NCBI GenBank assembly: GCA_038373885.1
Contig: JAWZYV010019947.1
Span: 1 to 64,000, forward strand
Source of the DNA: Cheiracanthium punctorium
Taxonomy: Eukaryota; Arthropoda; Arachnida; Araneae; Cheiracanthiidae
Direction of reading: 5' to 3'
Length of the DNA: 64,000 nucleotides
Positions 21,190-34,171 of the stretch are shown piece after piece. Within the stretch, counting starts at the first letter, position 1, and every line of letters begins with the position of its first letter. The notes under the pieces are model-generated. The model was given only the letters and a program-made list of their open reading frames with translations. It did no database searches and was not told where the DNA came from. The translations under genes and the position numbers were made by a program.

Positions 21190-22200
21190 TTTATTATAAA
21201 TATATTTTGAGTATAGTTAGATAACGCCTGGCGAATATTGTAAAATAGTTTGAGTAAGCGATTTAAATATAGATTTTAATCCCGAAGCAGTGTTTTATAG
21301 AAGAGAGAAGACAAATGCGGTACACATCATGGATTATGATCCATTTTCCAAATGGTATTTATAAAGGTGAAGTATAGTCTGACTATGCCTGGCGAAAATG
21401 GTTAAACAGTTTTGGTAGGCGATTTCAATGTAGCTTTCTATTCCGAAGAAGTGTTTTATGGAACAAGGAAGGAAAACACTGTACATTCATGGGTTAGGAT
21501 ACCCATTCCAAACAGCATTTAAAATGTCTACGGGATATAGTTGGAATATACCTGAAGAAGATTGTAAAATAGTTTCAGTAGGCGATTTTAAGATAGATTT
21601 CGATTCCAAAGATGTGTTTTACGGTACAAGCAAGAGTTGATTCCTATTTTAATGCCCCCTCTCTCGCCAACCTAAAAAATCCCGCACTTTGCAGTCATGG
21701 GTCTCTAGGACATATACACAAGTTTCAACGCTCCCAAAAGAACTAGATGAAAAGTAAAGTGTACTAATTAGCGATCAACGCACCCGTTAAAGAAATTGAA
21801 GACACTTCATTATTAAAACTACATTCATTGGCAACTCAAAATAAATAAAAATGTAACGGAATGCTTTACTTACAGGATATTAAAAATCGCCATTTTAATT
21901 CTAAATTACGATGGCTACATCGATACAAAAAATCGTCGTGGTAGCTCCATATGCTTCATGATCGCCACCTTGGCGAGAGTCGGGGCGTTCAAGGATGAAT
22001 CAACCCAGAAAGAGAAACACGGCACACTCATGGATTATGATGGACATTCGAAACAATATTTAAAATGGTGAAGTATAGTTGTAATATACTTGGCAACAAT
22101 TATAAAATAGTTTACGTAGGCAATTTTAAGATAGATTTCGATTCCAAAGATGGCTTATATGAAACAAGGAAGAAAAATACGTCCCAGTCATGCGTATAAT
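21190..22200. repeat. Tandem satellite of about 150 bp units, interrupted by a MITE
   Basis: At least four units share GGTGAAGTATAGTTG, TATACCTGG, GTAAAATAGTTT, GTAGGCGATTTTAAGATAGA, TTCGATTCCAAAGATG and TTTTATGGAACAAG. Units start near 21200, 21340, 21490 and 22020. Confidence 0.8.
21636..22004. mobile_element. MITE inserted into the satellite
   Basis: It is 369 bp, with terminal inverted repeats of about 38 bp: GTTGATTC at each end, then GCCCC...TCTCGCCAA (left) and GCCCC...CTCTCGCCAAGG (right, complement). No ORF. Confidence 0.7.
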
Positions 22201-22631
22201 GATACTCTCCAACTGAATGGAATAAGGAAGAAAAATAGGGACGACGTATAAACTATGATACGCTTTTAATATAGAGCACTTTGGTGCGTATTTAAAATCT
22301 GAAAGTGTTTCAGATTTTCTTCCCTTTTTTTTTTGGAAATCTAATTAAACACCTTAAGTTCTTTTATTAATTTAAATTGTTTATCATTTACTCATATGAT
22401 ATTTACAATCGTGGATGGATCGTATTAGAGTTCTCAGAAATTTACACCTCCCCATTGATGTATGTTTTAAAAATTATTAGATATGGGTTTGAATTCACTT
22501 TAAGAGCTTGAACCCTAAATTTATGCTTCTTAACATAAGGTTTTATTTTATTAGCTTGAATGAAATAAATGAAACATTTCAGTAAACTTTTCAATTTTTA
22601 ATGCTGTCCTTATCAAATTGAAGTAATTTCA

Positions 22632-22941
22632 GAGTGATACGAGAGAGGTTGAAAATAAAACTACTCCGAATGACAATGATGATTGGTTCGAATTTAATGA
22701 CTCCGAACCATATACCACAAATTCTCGATATGCATTTGAACTTGAACTGCTGCAGTTTCTTTCCGAAAAATCAACAGATTTGACAGTTCTAAATTCATAT
22801 CAGACAGTAAAAGAACTTTTCATGAAATTTAACACAAGTTTGCTGACTAGTGCTCCTGTCAAAAGACCTTTTTCCTTTGCAGGTATTATAAATGCTCCAA
22901 AAAGAAATTTACTAGAAGCGATATCCAGTTCGAAAAACTAG
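22632..22941 (+). pseudogene. hAT transposase C-terminal dimerisation region
   Basis: The frame reads LLQFLSEKSTDLTVLNSY, QTVKELFMKFNTSLLTSAPV, KRPFSFAGIINAPKRNLL and ends at TAG. This is the conserved end of hAT transposases (PVERLFSFAGxxxxPKRNRL). About 100 codons are open here; the rest of the catalytic domain is missing. Confidence 0.85.
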
Positions 22942-23107
22942 TTTTTTTAAAGCAAATCATTCTTTTTCTAAATCATAGTGCTTAGAATAATCATACCATC
23001 TTTTAAAAGTTGTTTTCATAATTTCCTTATTAAATTGCATACTTTAAGTAAATTAATACACACACTTTTCTTTAGTAGTAATATATGAATGCATCTTGCA
23101 TTCGTGT

Positions 23108-23325
23108 GACTATGGCAATGCTACACTAGGGCAATCTACTAAGGATTGGGGGGGGGGGGGGCTAGGTAGGACGACTTTCTATGGGTTCTAACGTGTATTC
23201 ACATAACATCTGGGGAAAACCTATCAAAACTCTAGACCGTTAGATCGACAGCTGCACGATGGGACCCGAACCCTTCACACTTTCGGCCGTCTACCATTTT
23301 CAGCGACCACTGTGCCATGGTAAGG
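23108..23325 (-). repeat. SINE family B, best-preserved copy
   Basis: The minus strand has a perfect A-box TGGCACAGTGG (23307-23317) and B-box GGTTCGGGTCC (23262-23272) at tRNA spacing. The shared body follows and ends GCATTGCCATAGTCACA. A G run at 23149-23161 has expanded. Confidence 0.85.
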
Positions 23326-23729
23326 CTATGAATACATCTTAAAGTAGAAATATAATTTAACTCATATTCGTTTAGAAATATACTTAATTTTATATTTCAA
23401 TTCCATTCATTATCCCTAAAAAATAACGTTCAATAAATAATTGTCACAATTTTGCTTTTATGCCTTTTAAGATGCAATTTATTCCAGGAAAAATTCATGC
23501 ATAAAAAATGTATTACATTTGTTTATTTATCTTAAAATACATTGGAATAACATAAACTAGAAGTTTCTGTAGAAATATTTACCTATTCTTAATTGAAGTT
23601 TTAGACATATTTTGTATTTTTCCAATTTAGAAAGTATTTGGTATTTTGTAATTTTTTGTGTTTGGATAAATGTAATTTTTATCGAAAATACATTTTTAAA
23701 AATGTATTTTACCCAACTCTGGTTGAGGG

Positions 23730-23815
23730 ATTATGGCTAATTAGCTACACGTGGGCTCTAGGGTAGGGTTTCCCTCCGTAAGGGTCTTTCTAAAGTGTCC
23801 CAACCCAAAACATGT
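23730..23815 (-). repeat. 3' fragment of a family B SINE
   Basis: ATTATGGCTAATTAGCTACA, then GTAAGGGTCTTTCTAAAG and GTCCCAACCC match the tail half of the family. It abuts the hAT right flank. Confidence 0.55.
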
Positions 23816-24419
23816 ATTATGATGATCTGATGACAACAAAGGAATTTTGCGAATTGTTTGACAAGTCCGATACTGAATAGGATCTTGAATCAGTTTAACT
23901 TTATATATTAGTACTTTACAATATCATAGTGTCAGTAGCATCATATTATTATCATCAGTTTAATTTTGTATACTACTTTTATATATTATTATCTTTATTA
24001 TTGTATATTTAGTACTTTATTTTCAGATGATTTTGAATAAATGTATTTAAAAAAATTCAAATTTCTTAATTGGGAAAGTGGGGGAGTCGACTTATATGCG
24101 GGATCGACATATACGCGGGTGAATACGGTATTTTATTTTTTGGATTTATTATAGGTGGTTTTTAAATTGTGGTTAAGAGTACAGATCTATTTCAGATAAC
24201 TTTTTTAACCGCCAGATGCAAACATTATCCAGCATTTTAAAAATTAGATCGAAAGTTTAAATGTTTAAATTACATTTTGCTTTGTTTGAAAATTTATTTA
24301 GTAGATATTTTTTTAACATAAGATCCATTATTACTGTAATTTATATACAACTTTGAGAGTCTAATTAAAGTTCAATGTCATTTAAATATTGAAAAGTGAT
24401 CATCAAGACATGAGAAATA

Positions 24420-24612
24420 CAGGGATAAGATTGGCAACAAAAATTTGTACATGTGAAACAAGTTTTAAAAGTGAAACATCAGAACATGCTATAAGATAAA
24501 AATATTATACAGTTAATTAATAATTAGTATCAGAAATTCACAGAAAAAAGCAGAATTTTCAGAGAAAAATGTGAATTTCTTAATTCAAAAAAGCGGAAGA
24601 ATCTCATCCCTG
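24420..24612. mobile_element. CAGGGATGAGATT MITE, copy 1
   Basis: The ends are CAGGGATAAGATTGG and (complement) CAGGGATGAGATTC. The interior (CACAGAAAAAAGCAGAATTTTC) matches 28826-29074. Confidence 0.75.
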
Positions 24613-26250
24613 AAAATATTCTCATGATCTAAGAAAATATCATTATAATAAACATGGTTATAGTGCTTTTACCTAACAGTGAATAAGTATGGTTTACTTT
24701 ATGTTAAAAAAAGACTTGTAATACTCACTCAATCAAAACCACAGATTAAAACATTTCATGAGCTTAGAACTCTAAAAATAGCTCTATGAATGTGAGGTGA
24801 GAGTTGTACTGCACATCTAGTGCTCAGAATAACTTGTAAGATCTATTGCCACACAAATGAATAAATAAAAAAGACAGAACTGCTACAATGGCATTAAAAA
24901 ATCCATATATGTTTAAAGTGTAAGTCAGTTAACGCCCTATTTGTTTCAAATATATTTTTGTTTTTCGATAGGTAATTACCATTTAACACCAGACATTTAA
25001 TTTAAAAAAAAAAAACTTTTTTGTTTTAGACAGCACCAGTGCTTAAATGCCAAGGTCAGAGTTCTACATCGTCATCTTTATTGCACACTCAGACATAATA
25101 CACAGTTCAAATACTATACATATATTTTATTGAGATCTGTACATAACATCTTGAAATATATACACATGCACAAAGATGTCTTTGAAAGTCACTAAATTTC
25201 TCAGGTAATTCTTACACTTTTTCTAGATACACATTTAAATTATACATAGTTTTTTACACTAATTCAAAATGTATTAATATCTGAACACAACCTTTAGTTT
25301 TCAGTACAGTAGATAGCGCTTAATTTGATCTGGTTATTATTATCAATCGCTTACTTTTGTCAAAATCAGCTGGCACTGACTGCCTATATTCCATTCCATA
25401 CAAAATCAAACACTTTATGTGATAATGTTTCGGTTAGTGTTATATATATATATATTTTTTTTTAAAGACCAATTCTAGAAAAATGTACTGGGAAATGGGG
25501 TTTTGTTAAGAAACATATTCCAAGCATGACATCAAAGAAAAAATGTATATTTGACTACTAGTGTTAAGCACATGCATAAGAAACTTAAAAGGAATAGCTA
25601 TTCAGACAATATACGATGATTCTGAAATGTACTCCATCGTTCAGATAAATTTCGAAAACAATATCAGTCTGGATCAGTTCAATAATGAGCTTTTAAGAAA
25701 GAATTATATGCACACACACACAACAACAACAAAAAAAAAAAAAAAAAAAAAAAAAATTACTGAATTCTTTTTATAAATGTTTTCTATCTCAATATTTCAT
25801 TTTATTGCAGGTGCATTTCCATTTTATCCAGAGTAATTAGGTTTTATCATTAGGTTTTTCTTCAATTGCTTATTGCTATCAAAAACCTGTGGTCCCGAGG
25901 TGATCACATTGAGAGGCATCTATTGTATTTTGAAACAAATGATGGTTTAAAATAACTAACCCAACAAAATGAAAATTATCCATTAGTGTTCACACTTTGT
26001 TGTCCAACAGCAGAAGCATTGACAAATGTAAATCCATAAAGAAATTTGAAGTGCACATACAAAGGATTTCCCTTCTTATTTAATACATTTGAAATTTATG
26101 AGCTGAATTTACACCATCAACACAGTCATATTTGATGTAAGCATTAATATGAAAGTTAGGATTTAAAATGGAATAGGATTTTAAAATCTGAAGCACTTTA
26201 AAAATGTCAAGGCGATGAAGATATAGTCTTTCTGAGAAAATCTGGAGAGT
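24613..26250. other. 3' flank and 3' UTR side of the VRK1 gene
   Basis: No gene is seen. A roughly 28-base A run (25731-25756) and TA and T runs occur. The part from about 25800 to 26251 is the expected VRK1 3' UTR. Confidence 0.4.
25801..25806 (-). terminator. VRK1: Candidate VRK1 polyadenylation signal
   Basis: AATAAA on the minus strand lies about 445 bases past the VRK1 stop codon. It is the first canonical hexamer I noticed downstream. Confidence 0.35.
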
Positions 26251-26251
26251 T

Positions 26252-26325
26252 TTAGATGATAGCACGATATCCATTTCTCTGTCTTGGTTTCTCTGTTTCC
26301 ATTGCAATCTGTCTTGGTGGTCGTC
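26252..26325 (-). CDS. VRK1: VRK1 terminal exon: second half of AT-hook
   Basis: The acceptor is TTTTTTGATAG. The first two bases finish the Gly codon left by the previous exon, giving KKRGRPPRQ, then [18 protein letters not shown] and TAA. The exact phase fit and the RGRPP core across a 6.7-kb intron are the evidence. Confidence 0.75.
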
Positions 26326-29300
26326 CTATCAAAAAAAGAGATAAATTATTAAGTTCCAGGATGAGAATGCATCAAGACAAAAAAAGGAGAAAAGTGTATG
26401 AGCTTGAATTTGACAATTGAAAGATTTTTTGTGTCGTGCCACACAACTTTTACTACTAAATTCTTGAACACAATACTATCCAAGAATCAATAAAGAAAAA
26501 TAGGTCATTATTAAAAAAGATGGAAAGCAAACGAGGAATAAATGCTTCTTTAGCTTCAAACTGCATACACATTTTTTTTTTTTCTGTTTTAGTTAGAAAA
26601 AGTAGAAAATTAAATTTGCTGCACGAGAGTAAAATGAAGTACACATGCATCAAATTTTCCTATGTAACATGTAAAAATATTTTTCTGTTAAGCTGAATTG
26701 ACAAAAATTGTCTTGATTTAAGAACACTTGCATTTACCTTTTACAAATGTGGGGGAAAAAAAAAAAACTGGATTTATATTTTTACTTTACAAAAAAAAAA
26801 AAAAAAAATTCATTCAGCCATGCAAAATCATTCTAAAGGAAATCCACATCCTTTTTTATAAATTATGGGAATCATTAAGGTGGTGTTTCCTTAGCTTTGC
26901 ATACAAACTTTTAATGGAGTTTAAAATTCAAGAAACTTATAAAAATAAATCGTAATAGACATTAGTGTACTTTGTAATTGCATGCGAGACATGAATTTCG
27001 AAGAGTAAAAAAATTAATCATTTGCGTGACAAAATTTGCTGTCGCAACTGACATAACGTCATATCGAAGTCACAGTCATCAAGCTTTGAAGGCAAAGTTA
27101 CAATTCCCATTCGTTTTAAACAGCTTTTACAGATAAAATATTTAATTCTTCTAATTAAAGTGATTGTCTGCATGGAACAATGATATAAGATTGTTTGTTT
27201 ATACGAAACGAAATCGTTTGAATGCGAAGAATTTTCACACATTTCCAGAAGAGCATTAAATTCGATTTGGGTATATAATAAAAAATTGAATATGAAGTTA
27301 TTTTAGGTGGATAAAGATGAAATACATCAAGTGTAGATGTATTTTTGTCACATATTTTTTTCTAGCGCCCGTTGTAATGCCTCCACAACAGGCTTTGATT
27401 TCTAGTAAAGAAATACCTAAGGAAAATACTGATTTACCAAAAGGATGCAAAAATATTGAACTTGAGTTAGCTGAACTTAATGCTAATTAGCTATGATTAG
27501 TTAAAAAAAAAAACCACTCATATTTTAAATATACACTAAAAGGCTATATATTAAAAGCAAATTCTAATCCATGCATCACCCCTGTTTGTTTTCTACCTCT
27601 CATTAACTTGGAAAGGGTATCACATACCTGCCAACCTAAGAAAATTAACATGAGTAAAATTATGTCCTCATTTCAGTACATTTTTACCTCCCATCAGTAA
27701 AACTGAGTTCATTTATTTTTTTGGTACTAATAATTTCTGCTCTTGTTAAGCTAAGTTTATTTCTGGTCAAAATATTTTTGATTTTTATTAAATCATTTTC
27801 ATTCATAACTGAGCCTGCTCTACTTAGTGTTAGTTTTCTTACCTGGTTTAATTAGGGAGGGGGGGGGGGGGTAAAAATTTAATTTAAAATAGGAATCAGT
27901 TTTCATCCTTACGGAATTAAAGCTTTAAATGAAAGAGTTCTAAAAGAAAAATATTTACTCACAAGAGCGATGGAAAAAGATTGAATTCAAAATCTGAACA
28001 TGCCCCATTCAATAAAGTGTTTTTTCTTTGTTGGTTTCCTTGAGAGAGGAAGGAGGGGGGGGGGGGGGGGGGGGGTTAAAAATTATTTTAAATTCAAAAT
28101 GGGAGTCAATTTTTACTCTTATGGCATTGGATATTTAAATAAAGGAGTGCTGAAGGGAAAATATATATTCTCTAGACGGATGGAAGAAGATTGAATTGTA
28201 TGAAATTGCGAACTTCGAAATTAGCCGAGCAATCCGTAAAATTACTCCTCATCTCCGTACATCAGTAAATTAATGGCAAAATCCGTATATTTTACGGATA
28301 ATCCGTAAAAGTTGGCAGGTATGCATCATAATCCTTGAGTATGCAATATTTATCTTTCTTGTTCCATTAAACACTTCTTCAGCATTGAAATCTATTTTTA
28401 AATCACTTACTAAAATTGTTTTACAATCTCCCTCTAGCATATTTCAATAAATTCCACCTTCATTTATACGAATATAGACGTCATGCTCATTAAATGATAA
28501 GTAAAAATCCTTAGATATCGTTGATAAGCTTTCAGAAATGGAAATTCTAATAGATGATCTGTTATCAGTGATGATGCTTACAATTTACTATTAAGTTTTG
28601 AGAAATTTTAGGGTACTATTGTGAGTCCCCAGTTCAGCTACCACATTCAGAAGTGTTACATATCAAGGTAGCAAAAGAGAGTGATGCTAGACAAGGAGAT
28701 ACCTGTACAAAGGAGGCAGGTGCATTTGCAGCGAAGCATAACAGAAAGAAATGGAAAAGTACCAAAGGTGTGAAAAATGACTCTTAAGAGAAAGTTGATT
28801 CATCAAAAATAGTGTTAGGTATGTGCAGGGATGAGATTGGCAAAAAGTAAAAAAACTGAAATCATATGAGAGCAGAAAACTTGTACATGTGATATTTGTA
28901 TATAATATATGTAAAAGAAGTTTTAAGAATTAAAATATCAGAACATGCTAAAAAGATAAAAATATTACACAGTTGATTAATAATTATTACCAAGAATTCA
29001 CAGAAAAAAGCAGAATTTTCAAAGAAAAAAGTAAATTCCTCTTAATTCACAAAAAGTTGAAAATCTAATCCTTGTATGTGGAAAAATTTGTCTTTGAGCA
29101 TCTCAGTAATATTCTGTGAAAAACTGAGATAAAGACTTTATGACTAGTGTTGTTAAATTCTCGGTAATAATATTTTGGAGAATATTCTCATTGGTGAGAA
29201 TTTTCTCTTGAAAGTTATGAAAGTAACTTTTTCATAACTTTCTTATACTTCTCATAAGAAACTTATGCTTGTAACCAAAAATCCTTACATTTTACAAAGG

Positions 29301-32300
29301 CACAAAAAAGCCCGACTGATTTTAAAAAACATTATCTTTTATAAGATGAACATAAAAATAAGGGATCACAACAGAATTTCAAGGTCAATTCCAGATAAAA
29401 AGGGACTGGTTCTGTTTGAAAAAAACCTATTCACAAGCAGAAAACTGTTTAGAGGGCTGATGGACATAAAAGTGTATATCTTATAGAATTTATATTTTAT
29501 ACAACAAATACTTCAGTCTTGTAATTAGAAACCAGACTAATACATAGCAGTTATTTGTATACACATAAAATATCTGCTTGTGTAAAACATTTTTATATTC
29601 CAGGTATTGCTTATTGTAATTTTAATATTTCTTTAAATATTGAAAGTACACTAAATGAAAATATTTTAGTATATCGTAGGTAGCAAATTAGCTGTTGACA
29701 AAAACTAAATTTTAAAAAGGCAGTATAAAAAATTATTTTTTAAATAGAAGATTATAAGTTTTAGTAAGCTTTAGTGCAACTTCGAGGAGAATGTTGAGAA
29801 AAAAATGCTGGTCAAGCAAAACATTTCCAGAAGAAATGACTTCAATTCTTTTTTAATATTAACCACAAATTTCTGAGCTTCTTAATTGCAGTAATTATTA
29901 AATAATTAAGTCAAAACTAGTTTTTCAAACCTCTGAATTATCAATGGATGAAAATATGACAGTTTTACATTTTCTAGTTGTGATTAATCTATAATTAAAA
30001 AAAAAAGAAAAAGAAAAAAAAAAGAGAGAAGAAGAAGAACCAAATGTTAAAAAAGTACATTTTAGGAATATTAAGATTACTCTGAATTATAACAATGACA
30101 TAAAATTTGTTTTTATGGAATAGAACCGTATTAGTCCAAATATAACGTGGCCTCGAAAGTTTTCATCAAGATAATTAGAAAAATCTTATATTTAGTGCCT
30201 CATTTACATTCAGCCGTGACCTTCGCAAACAAGGCCTGCTGGCTCAAATATTGAGTCATCCTATGTAGGCTGAATTTAGACGCAAAATTAAAAGTTGCAT
30301 AGCAATATTATGATTGTGGTTGCTTATCATCAGTTTATAAAATTTACTAGCTGCTACCCACGACTTCGTCCGCGTTGGCTTTAGAATTAGGTCCCAACAG
30401 AAATGTAGCATGCGTGAATAACAAATATTGTTGCGACAAAAGGAACTGCATTTAAATATTATTTGCTTTTTACTTGTTTCAAATGAAGTATAATGCATGT
30501 TAGTATACTTTATTTAAAATAAGAGAATATGCACAGAGTTACTAAATTTAGATTTTTTTCAGGCATTTGGCGAATAGAGACAGTTATGACAGTATTTGCG
30601 AACTGTTTTGCAAAAGAAATATTTATGCTATATGCATGAATTTTAGTCTATGTTAATCAGGAATAGAGCAGCTTTCTATTAGTGAAAAAGTTTGAGAATC
30701 GGTTCTGCAGTTACAGAGATACCCAGAGAGCGTAATGTATTAGAATTATTTTGAGTGTTCCTGTAAAGGAACTATTTATGCTACATGCAGGAATTTAACC
30801 TATAATACTCAAGAATAGTGTAGCTTACTATCAGTAAAAAAAGTTTAGGAATCGGTTCAGTACTTACAGAGATGCACAATGAGCGTAATGTAATTCTTAT
30901 TAGCATCCCTGTAAAAGAACTATCTGTGATATATGCATTAAAGGTAGCCTATAACACTTAGGATGCCACCAGAGTCTAAGAAGTTCTGCTCTCAAAACTG
31001 CAAGGGGGGAGGTGCCAGATTCAAACCCTGGTCACGCCTGTCAACCTAGCCGCTCCCAGTTTTCCGTGGTTTTCTAAAAAACCTCGCATATATACGGGCT
31101 AGGATCCCTTAGAAAACCGCCCACAGAGGAATTTTCCATATAGGCCTAGGACCCTAGTGCAGTCAATCGGTCTTAATCCAAAAACAAACAATGAGACTCA
31201 AGAATAATGTAACTTTTAATCAGTGAAAAAAGTTTTAGAATCGGTTTAATAGCTACAAAATGTCCATAGAGCGCAATGCATTAGAATTATTTCGAGTGTC
31301 TTTCTAAAAGAATTATTTATGCTATATGCTTGAAAGGCTGCCTGTATGTTAATCCAGGGCATAAGCTATTTTCATTACAAATTTTTTCAAATCCGTTCAA
31401 CTATTTTTGTGTGATTCAGTCAAAAACATCCAAACACACAAACGTACACATTTATATTATTGGTAGGATTTGGAAATTTATGAACTTTAAGAAACACATC
31501 TGGATTTTTCTTGGTACTTACGTATTATCCCAGCGGTCATTCCCGCCAAACTGTTTTATAGTCAAATGGGTTGCCAAACTGTTGCCAATCGTATTCAAAA
31601 CCATTAATAATTTCATGTGCCCGGCATTTATTTCGGCAAAAAATCACTTGTCTTGGCGGACCGCGGGAATAATACGTAAGTACCCTTTTCTTTACTTATG
31701 CTTTTTAATTTGGTGTAAAATCAACATAATTTCCATGTTTTTCAAATGCATATGATTTTGCAAATAGAATTTCTGCTTTATTTCAGAAGCATAAATAATT
31801 TTGTGTGGGCGATAAAACGGCTTTTAATTAATAGTTTGAAAAGTAGTTAAAATTTCAAAATTTTGAGCCTCAGGTGCACTTTACCAAAGTTATGGGCTCA
31901 ATCATGCTCAAATTTTCAAAGCTCTGCTTTCTGTAGATTTGTCTGGAGAACATTCATTTTTATTATTACAGATAGATAGATTTGGCATAAAACTTGCTTA
32001 ATTTCCGTGGTATTTAATGTTTCTCAGATGCACGCGCGCTTATTTATTGAAGTAATAGCATTCTTGTTAGCTCAAAACATGAATCATTTGATACGGCCGA
32101 AACTCGCCAACCGGCTCGCAAAACGGTTTTTAATTAATAATTAAAAAAGAAATTAAAAATCTAAAATTCTAATTAGCCTATAACCAACTCCAGGGTCCCC
32201 TCTATATCTAAAACAAAATGCATCCTAATCGATTCAGCGGTTTAGGCGTGAAAGCGTCATAAATAAACAAACAAACTCACTTTCGCATTTATAATATTAG

Positions 32301-34135
32301 TTAGGATTATTTCTTACATTTATCTAGATTTATTATTTATTATGGGTTAAATATGACACTAAAATTGCATTTAGAAATTGTGATTGCAGCTCCAATGTTT
32401 AATACTTATATATATATATATATATATAATTTTAGCTTTTGTTCTGAAGATATGTTTTTAAGCACTGATAAATTTGATAAAATGATGATGAGCAACCAGA
32501 ATTTTAATTTTATTTTACAAACTTTCATTTTATACCTAAATCGGCCTACTTAGGATGACGTATTCCTTAAGCCAGCAGGCCTTATTTGCGAAGGTCACGA
32601 TTCAGTTCTTCCCACTTCTCTCACTGCAGCTTTTTCCCCAGCAAATATTTCTGCATCATTCCAAAAAGCAGTGAGCGTCTACATTCAGCTGTACTCACCT
32701 TCTCCTGTATGTAGAGTTTTCTACTATACTTCCCTCCTCCTCCCTTAAAAATCCCACGAAGGGGATGGTGTCGGGCAGAGAGGTCATGACATGAGCAGGA
32801 CGAGAGAGGTGTTTAGACGCCTGTTACTGCCATTTCTCCCACTCCCTGCAGTGAAAGTGGGCCGAGTGCAAACGAGGGGTAGGACTCAAATTTAGAACAA
32901 GTCAGGTTTTAATGGGAAATGACCAGTCAAAAAATATTGCATTATATTCGGGGCAATACAGTAGGAAAAAAAATGATAGTATATAAATAAAATTGGTTAT
33001 ATTAAATTTACCTCTTTTCTTTGTAAAAGCTAAAACTTCAGGAATAGGTGTTAAAGCTGATAGAGGTCCTTTTAAGCAATTTTTATCAGAGTTGCACTTT
33101 GCTTGAAACTGTTTTTCTATATTACGTTTCATTACTAACAGCATAGCTGGAGTTGGATTATGGAGAACAGTTTTTAAATTTGAGTTATTAGAATGGTCTA
33201 TTGAGGATTGCATAGAATGGGTTGCAGAGGCAACTCGACGTAGCTTTCGTTGTGGTATAGGAGAGGCACCTGTATTTTCAGACGCTAGGTGATTAACCTT
33301 TTTCACTTTTGTTGGTGGTGAAGAACTACAAGTTCCCCTTTCAGCAGGCCTCTTCATAGTCTTAAAAAAAAAAAAAAAATGAATGCACCCAAAAATAATT
33401 AACAGACAAAATTTGGTACTTACGTATTATCCCGACAGCCATTCCCGGCAAACTATATTTTTGGCAAATGTGCTGACAAACTGTTGCTAATTGTATTCGA
33501 AACCATCAATAATTTCATAAGTCTTGGCATTTATTTTGACGAAAAATTGCTCATCTTGGCAGACCGCCGGGATAATACATAAATTACCCAAAATTTTACT
33601 AAATGAAGTTGCAAAATTTTGTTCTGCTTTATACATTATAAATGCAACACTGATTATTGCATTTTTTTTTTTAAATGAAGAACGGTAAGATTTCCAGCTA
33701 GAATCATTGGAGTTGTATTTGTAGACATATAAAGGTGAAAACAGCATTTAACTACCCCCCCTCTTTTCTGCTTATTTAGGCTTAAATTGAAATGAGATTT
33801 TGCACTCTTTTTTCTTTCTTTTTAAGATGATTTCAGGGAAAAAAAAAAATCTAAGATGACAATGGGGAATCACTATTGGATAGGGCAGAAAAGTCTTTTT
33901 TGTAGCTTGATGCAAAAAAAAAATTTCAGTGCAAATCAAACAATTATTCTGAATGAGGGGAAAAGAAAAAGAAAGACGAGTTTTACAATATTTAAAAGGA
34001 ATTTTTACAATAAAGCCTTTTTAAAAGATAGAGAAACATTAAATAAATTTTTTAAGGCAGATGTGAACTCTGCGTTACCATTTATTTTTGTCATTAATAA
34101 CACATGCAACTAATCATGTATTCTTATTTTGTCAA

Positions 34136-34171
<36 letters not shown>

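Larger units (their letters stand above)
19537..23721 (+). mobile_element. hAT transposon copy, 4.2 kb, 8-bp duplication
   Basis: The ends CAGAGTTGGGCAGTATCG and (minus strand) CAGAGTTGGGTAAAATACAT carry AAATACAT/ATGTATTT subterminal palindromes. The flanks are GTTGAGGC and GTTGAGGG (7 of 8 match). Inside, in the right order on the plus strand, are a BED-finger piece (20570-20793) and a C-terminal transposase piece (22632-22941), both broken. Confidence 0.8.
19287..24130. mobile_element. TA-flanked element with GTATATGTCGAC-type ends
   Basis: TACCGTACTTACTCGTGTATAAGTC at the left matches the complement of the right end (TACCGTATTCACCCGCGTAT), and both then carry a G-rich GGGGGTCGACTTATATG block. 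A degenerate ORF just inside the right end (near 23823: LMTTKEFCELFDKSDTE) could be the transposase C-terminus. The centre is occupied by a hAT insertion. Confidence 0.6.
30211..32605. mobile_element. Element with inverted arms of about 140 bp
   Basis: The inverted arms 30211-30350 and 32470-32605 share CGTGACCTTCGCAAA and AAGGCCTGCTGGCT. Inside are a tandem repeat, a SINE, a MITE, and sequence typical of arthropod repeat tails (CGACTTCGTCCGCG near 30362; GATTCAGCGGTTTAGGCGTG near 32230 with CATTTATAATATTAG at its end). No ORF survives. Confidence 0.6.

Noticed and set aside
21190..22200. CRISPR-like array
   Set aside because: The repeated units are contiguous and about 150 bp, with no spacer structure, in an animal genome. 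It is a satellite.
26080..26307. 75-codon minus-strand frame overlapping the last VRK1 exon
   Set aside because: It is a different frame from the exon that completes the AT-hook and shows no recognisable domain. Most of it is 3' UTR.
31330..31755. 141-codon plus-strand open frame
   Set aside because: It runs through a tandem repeat and a MITE and has no family features, so it is a chance frame.
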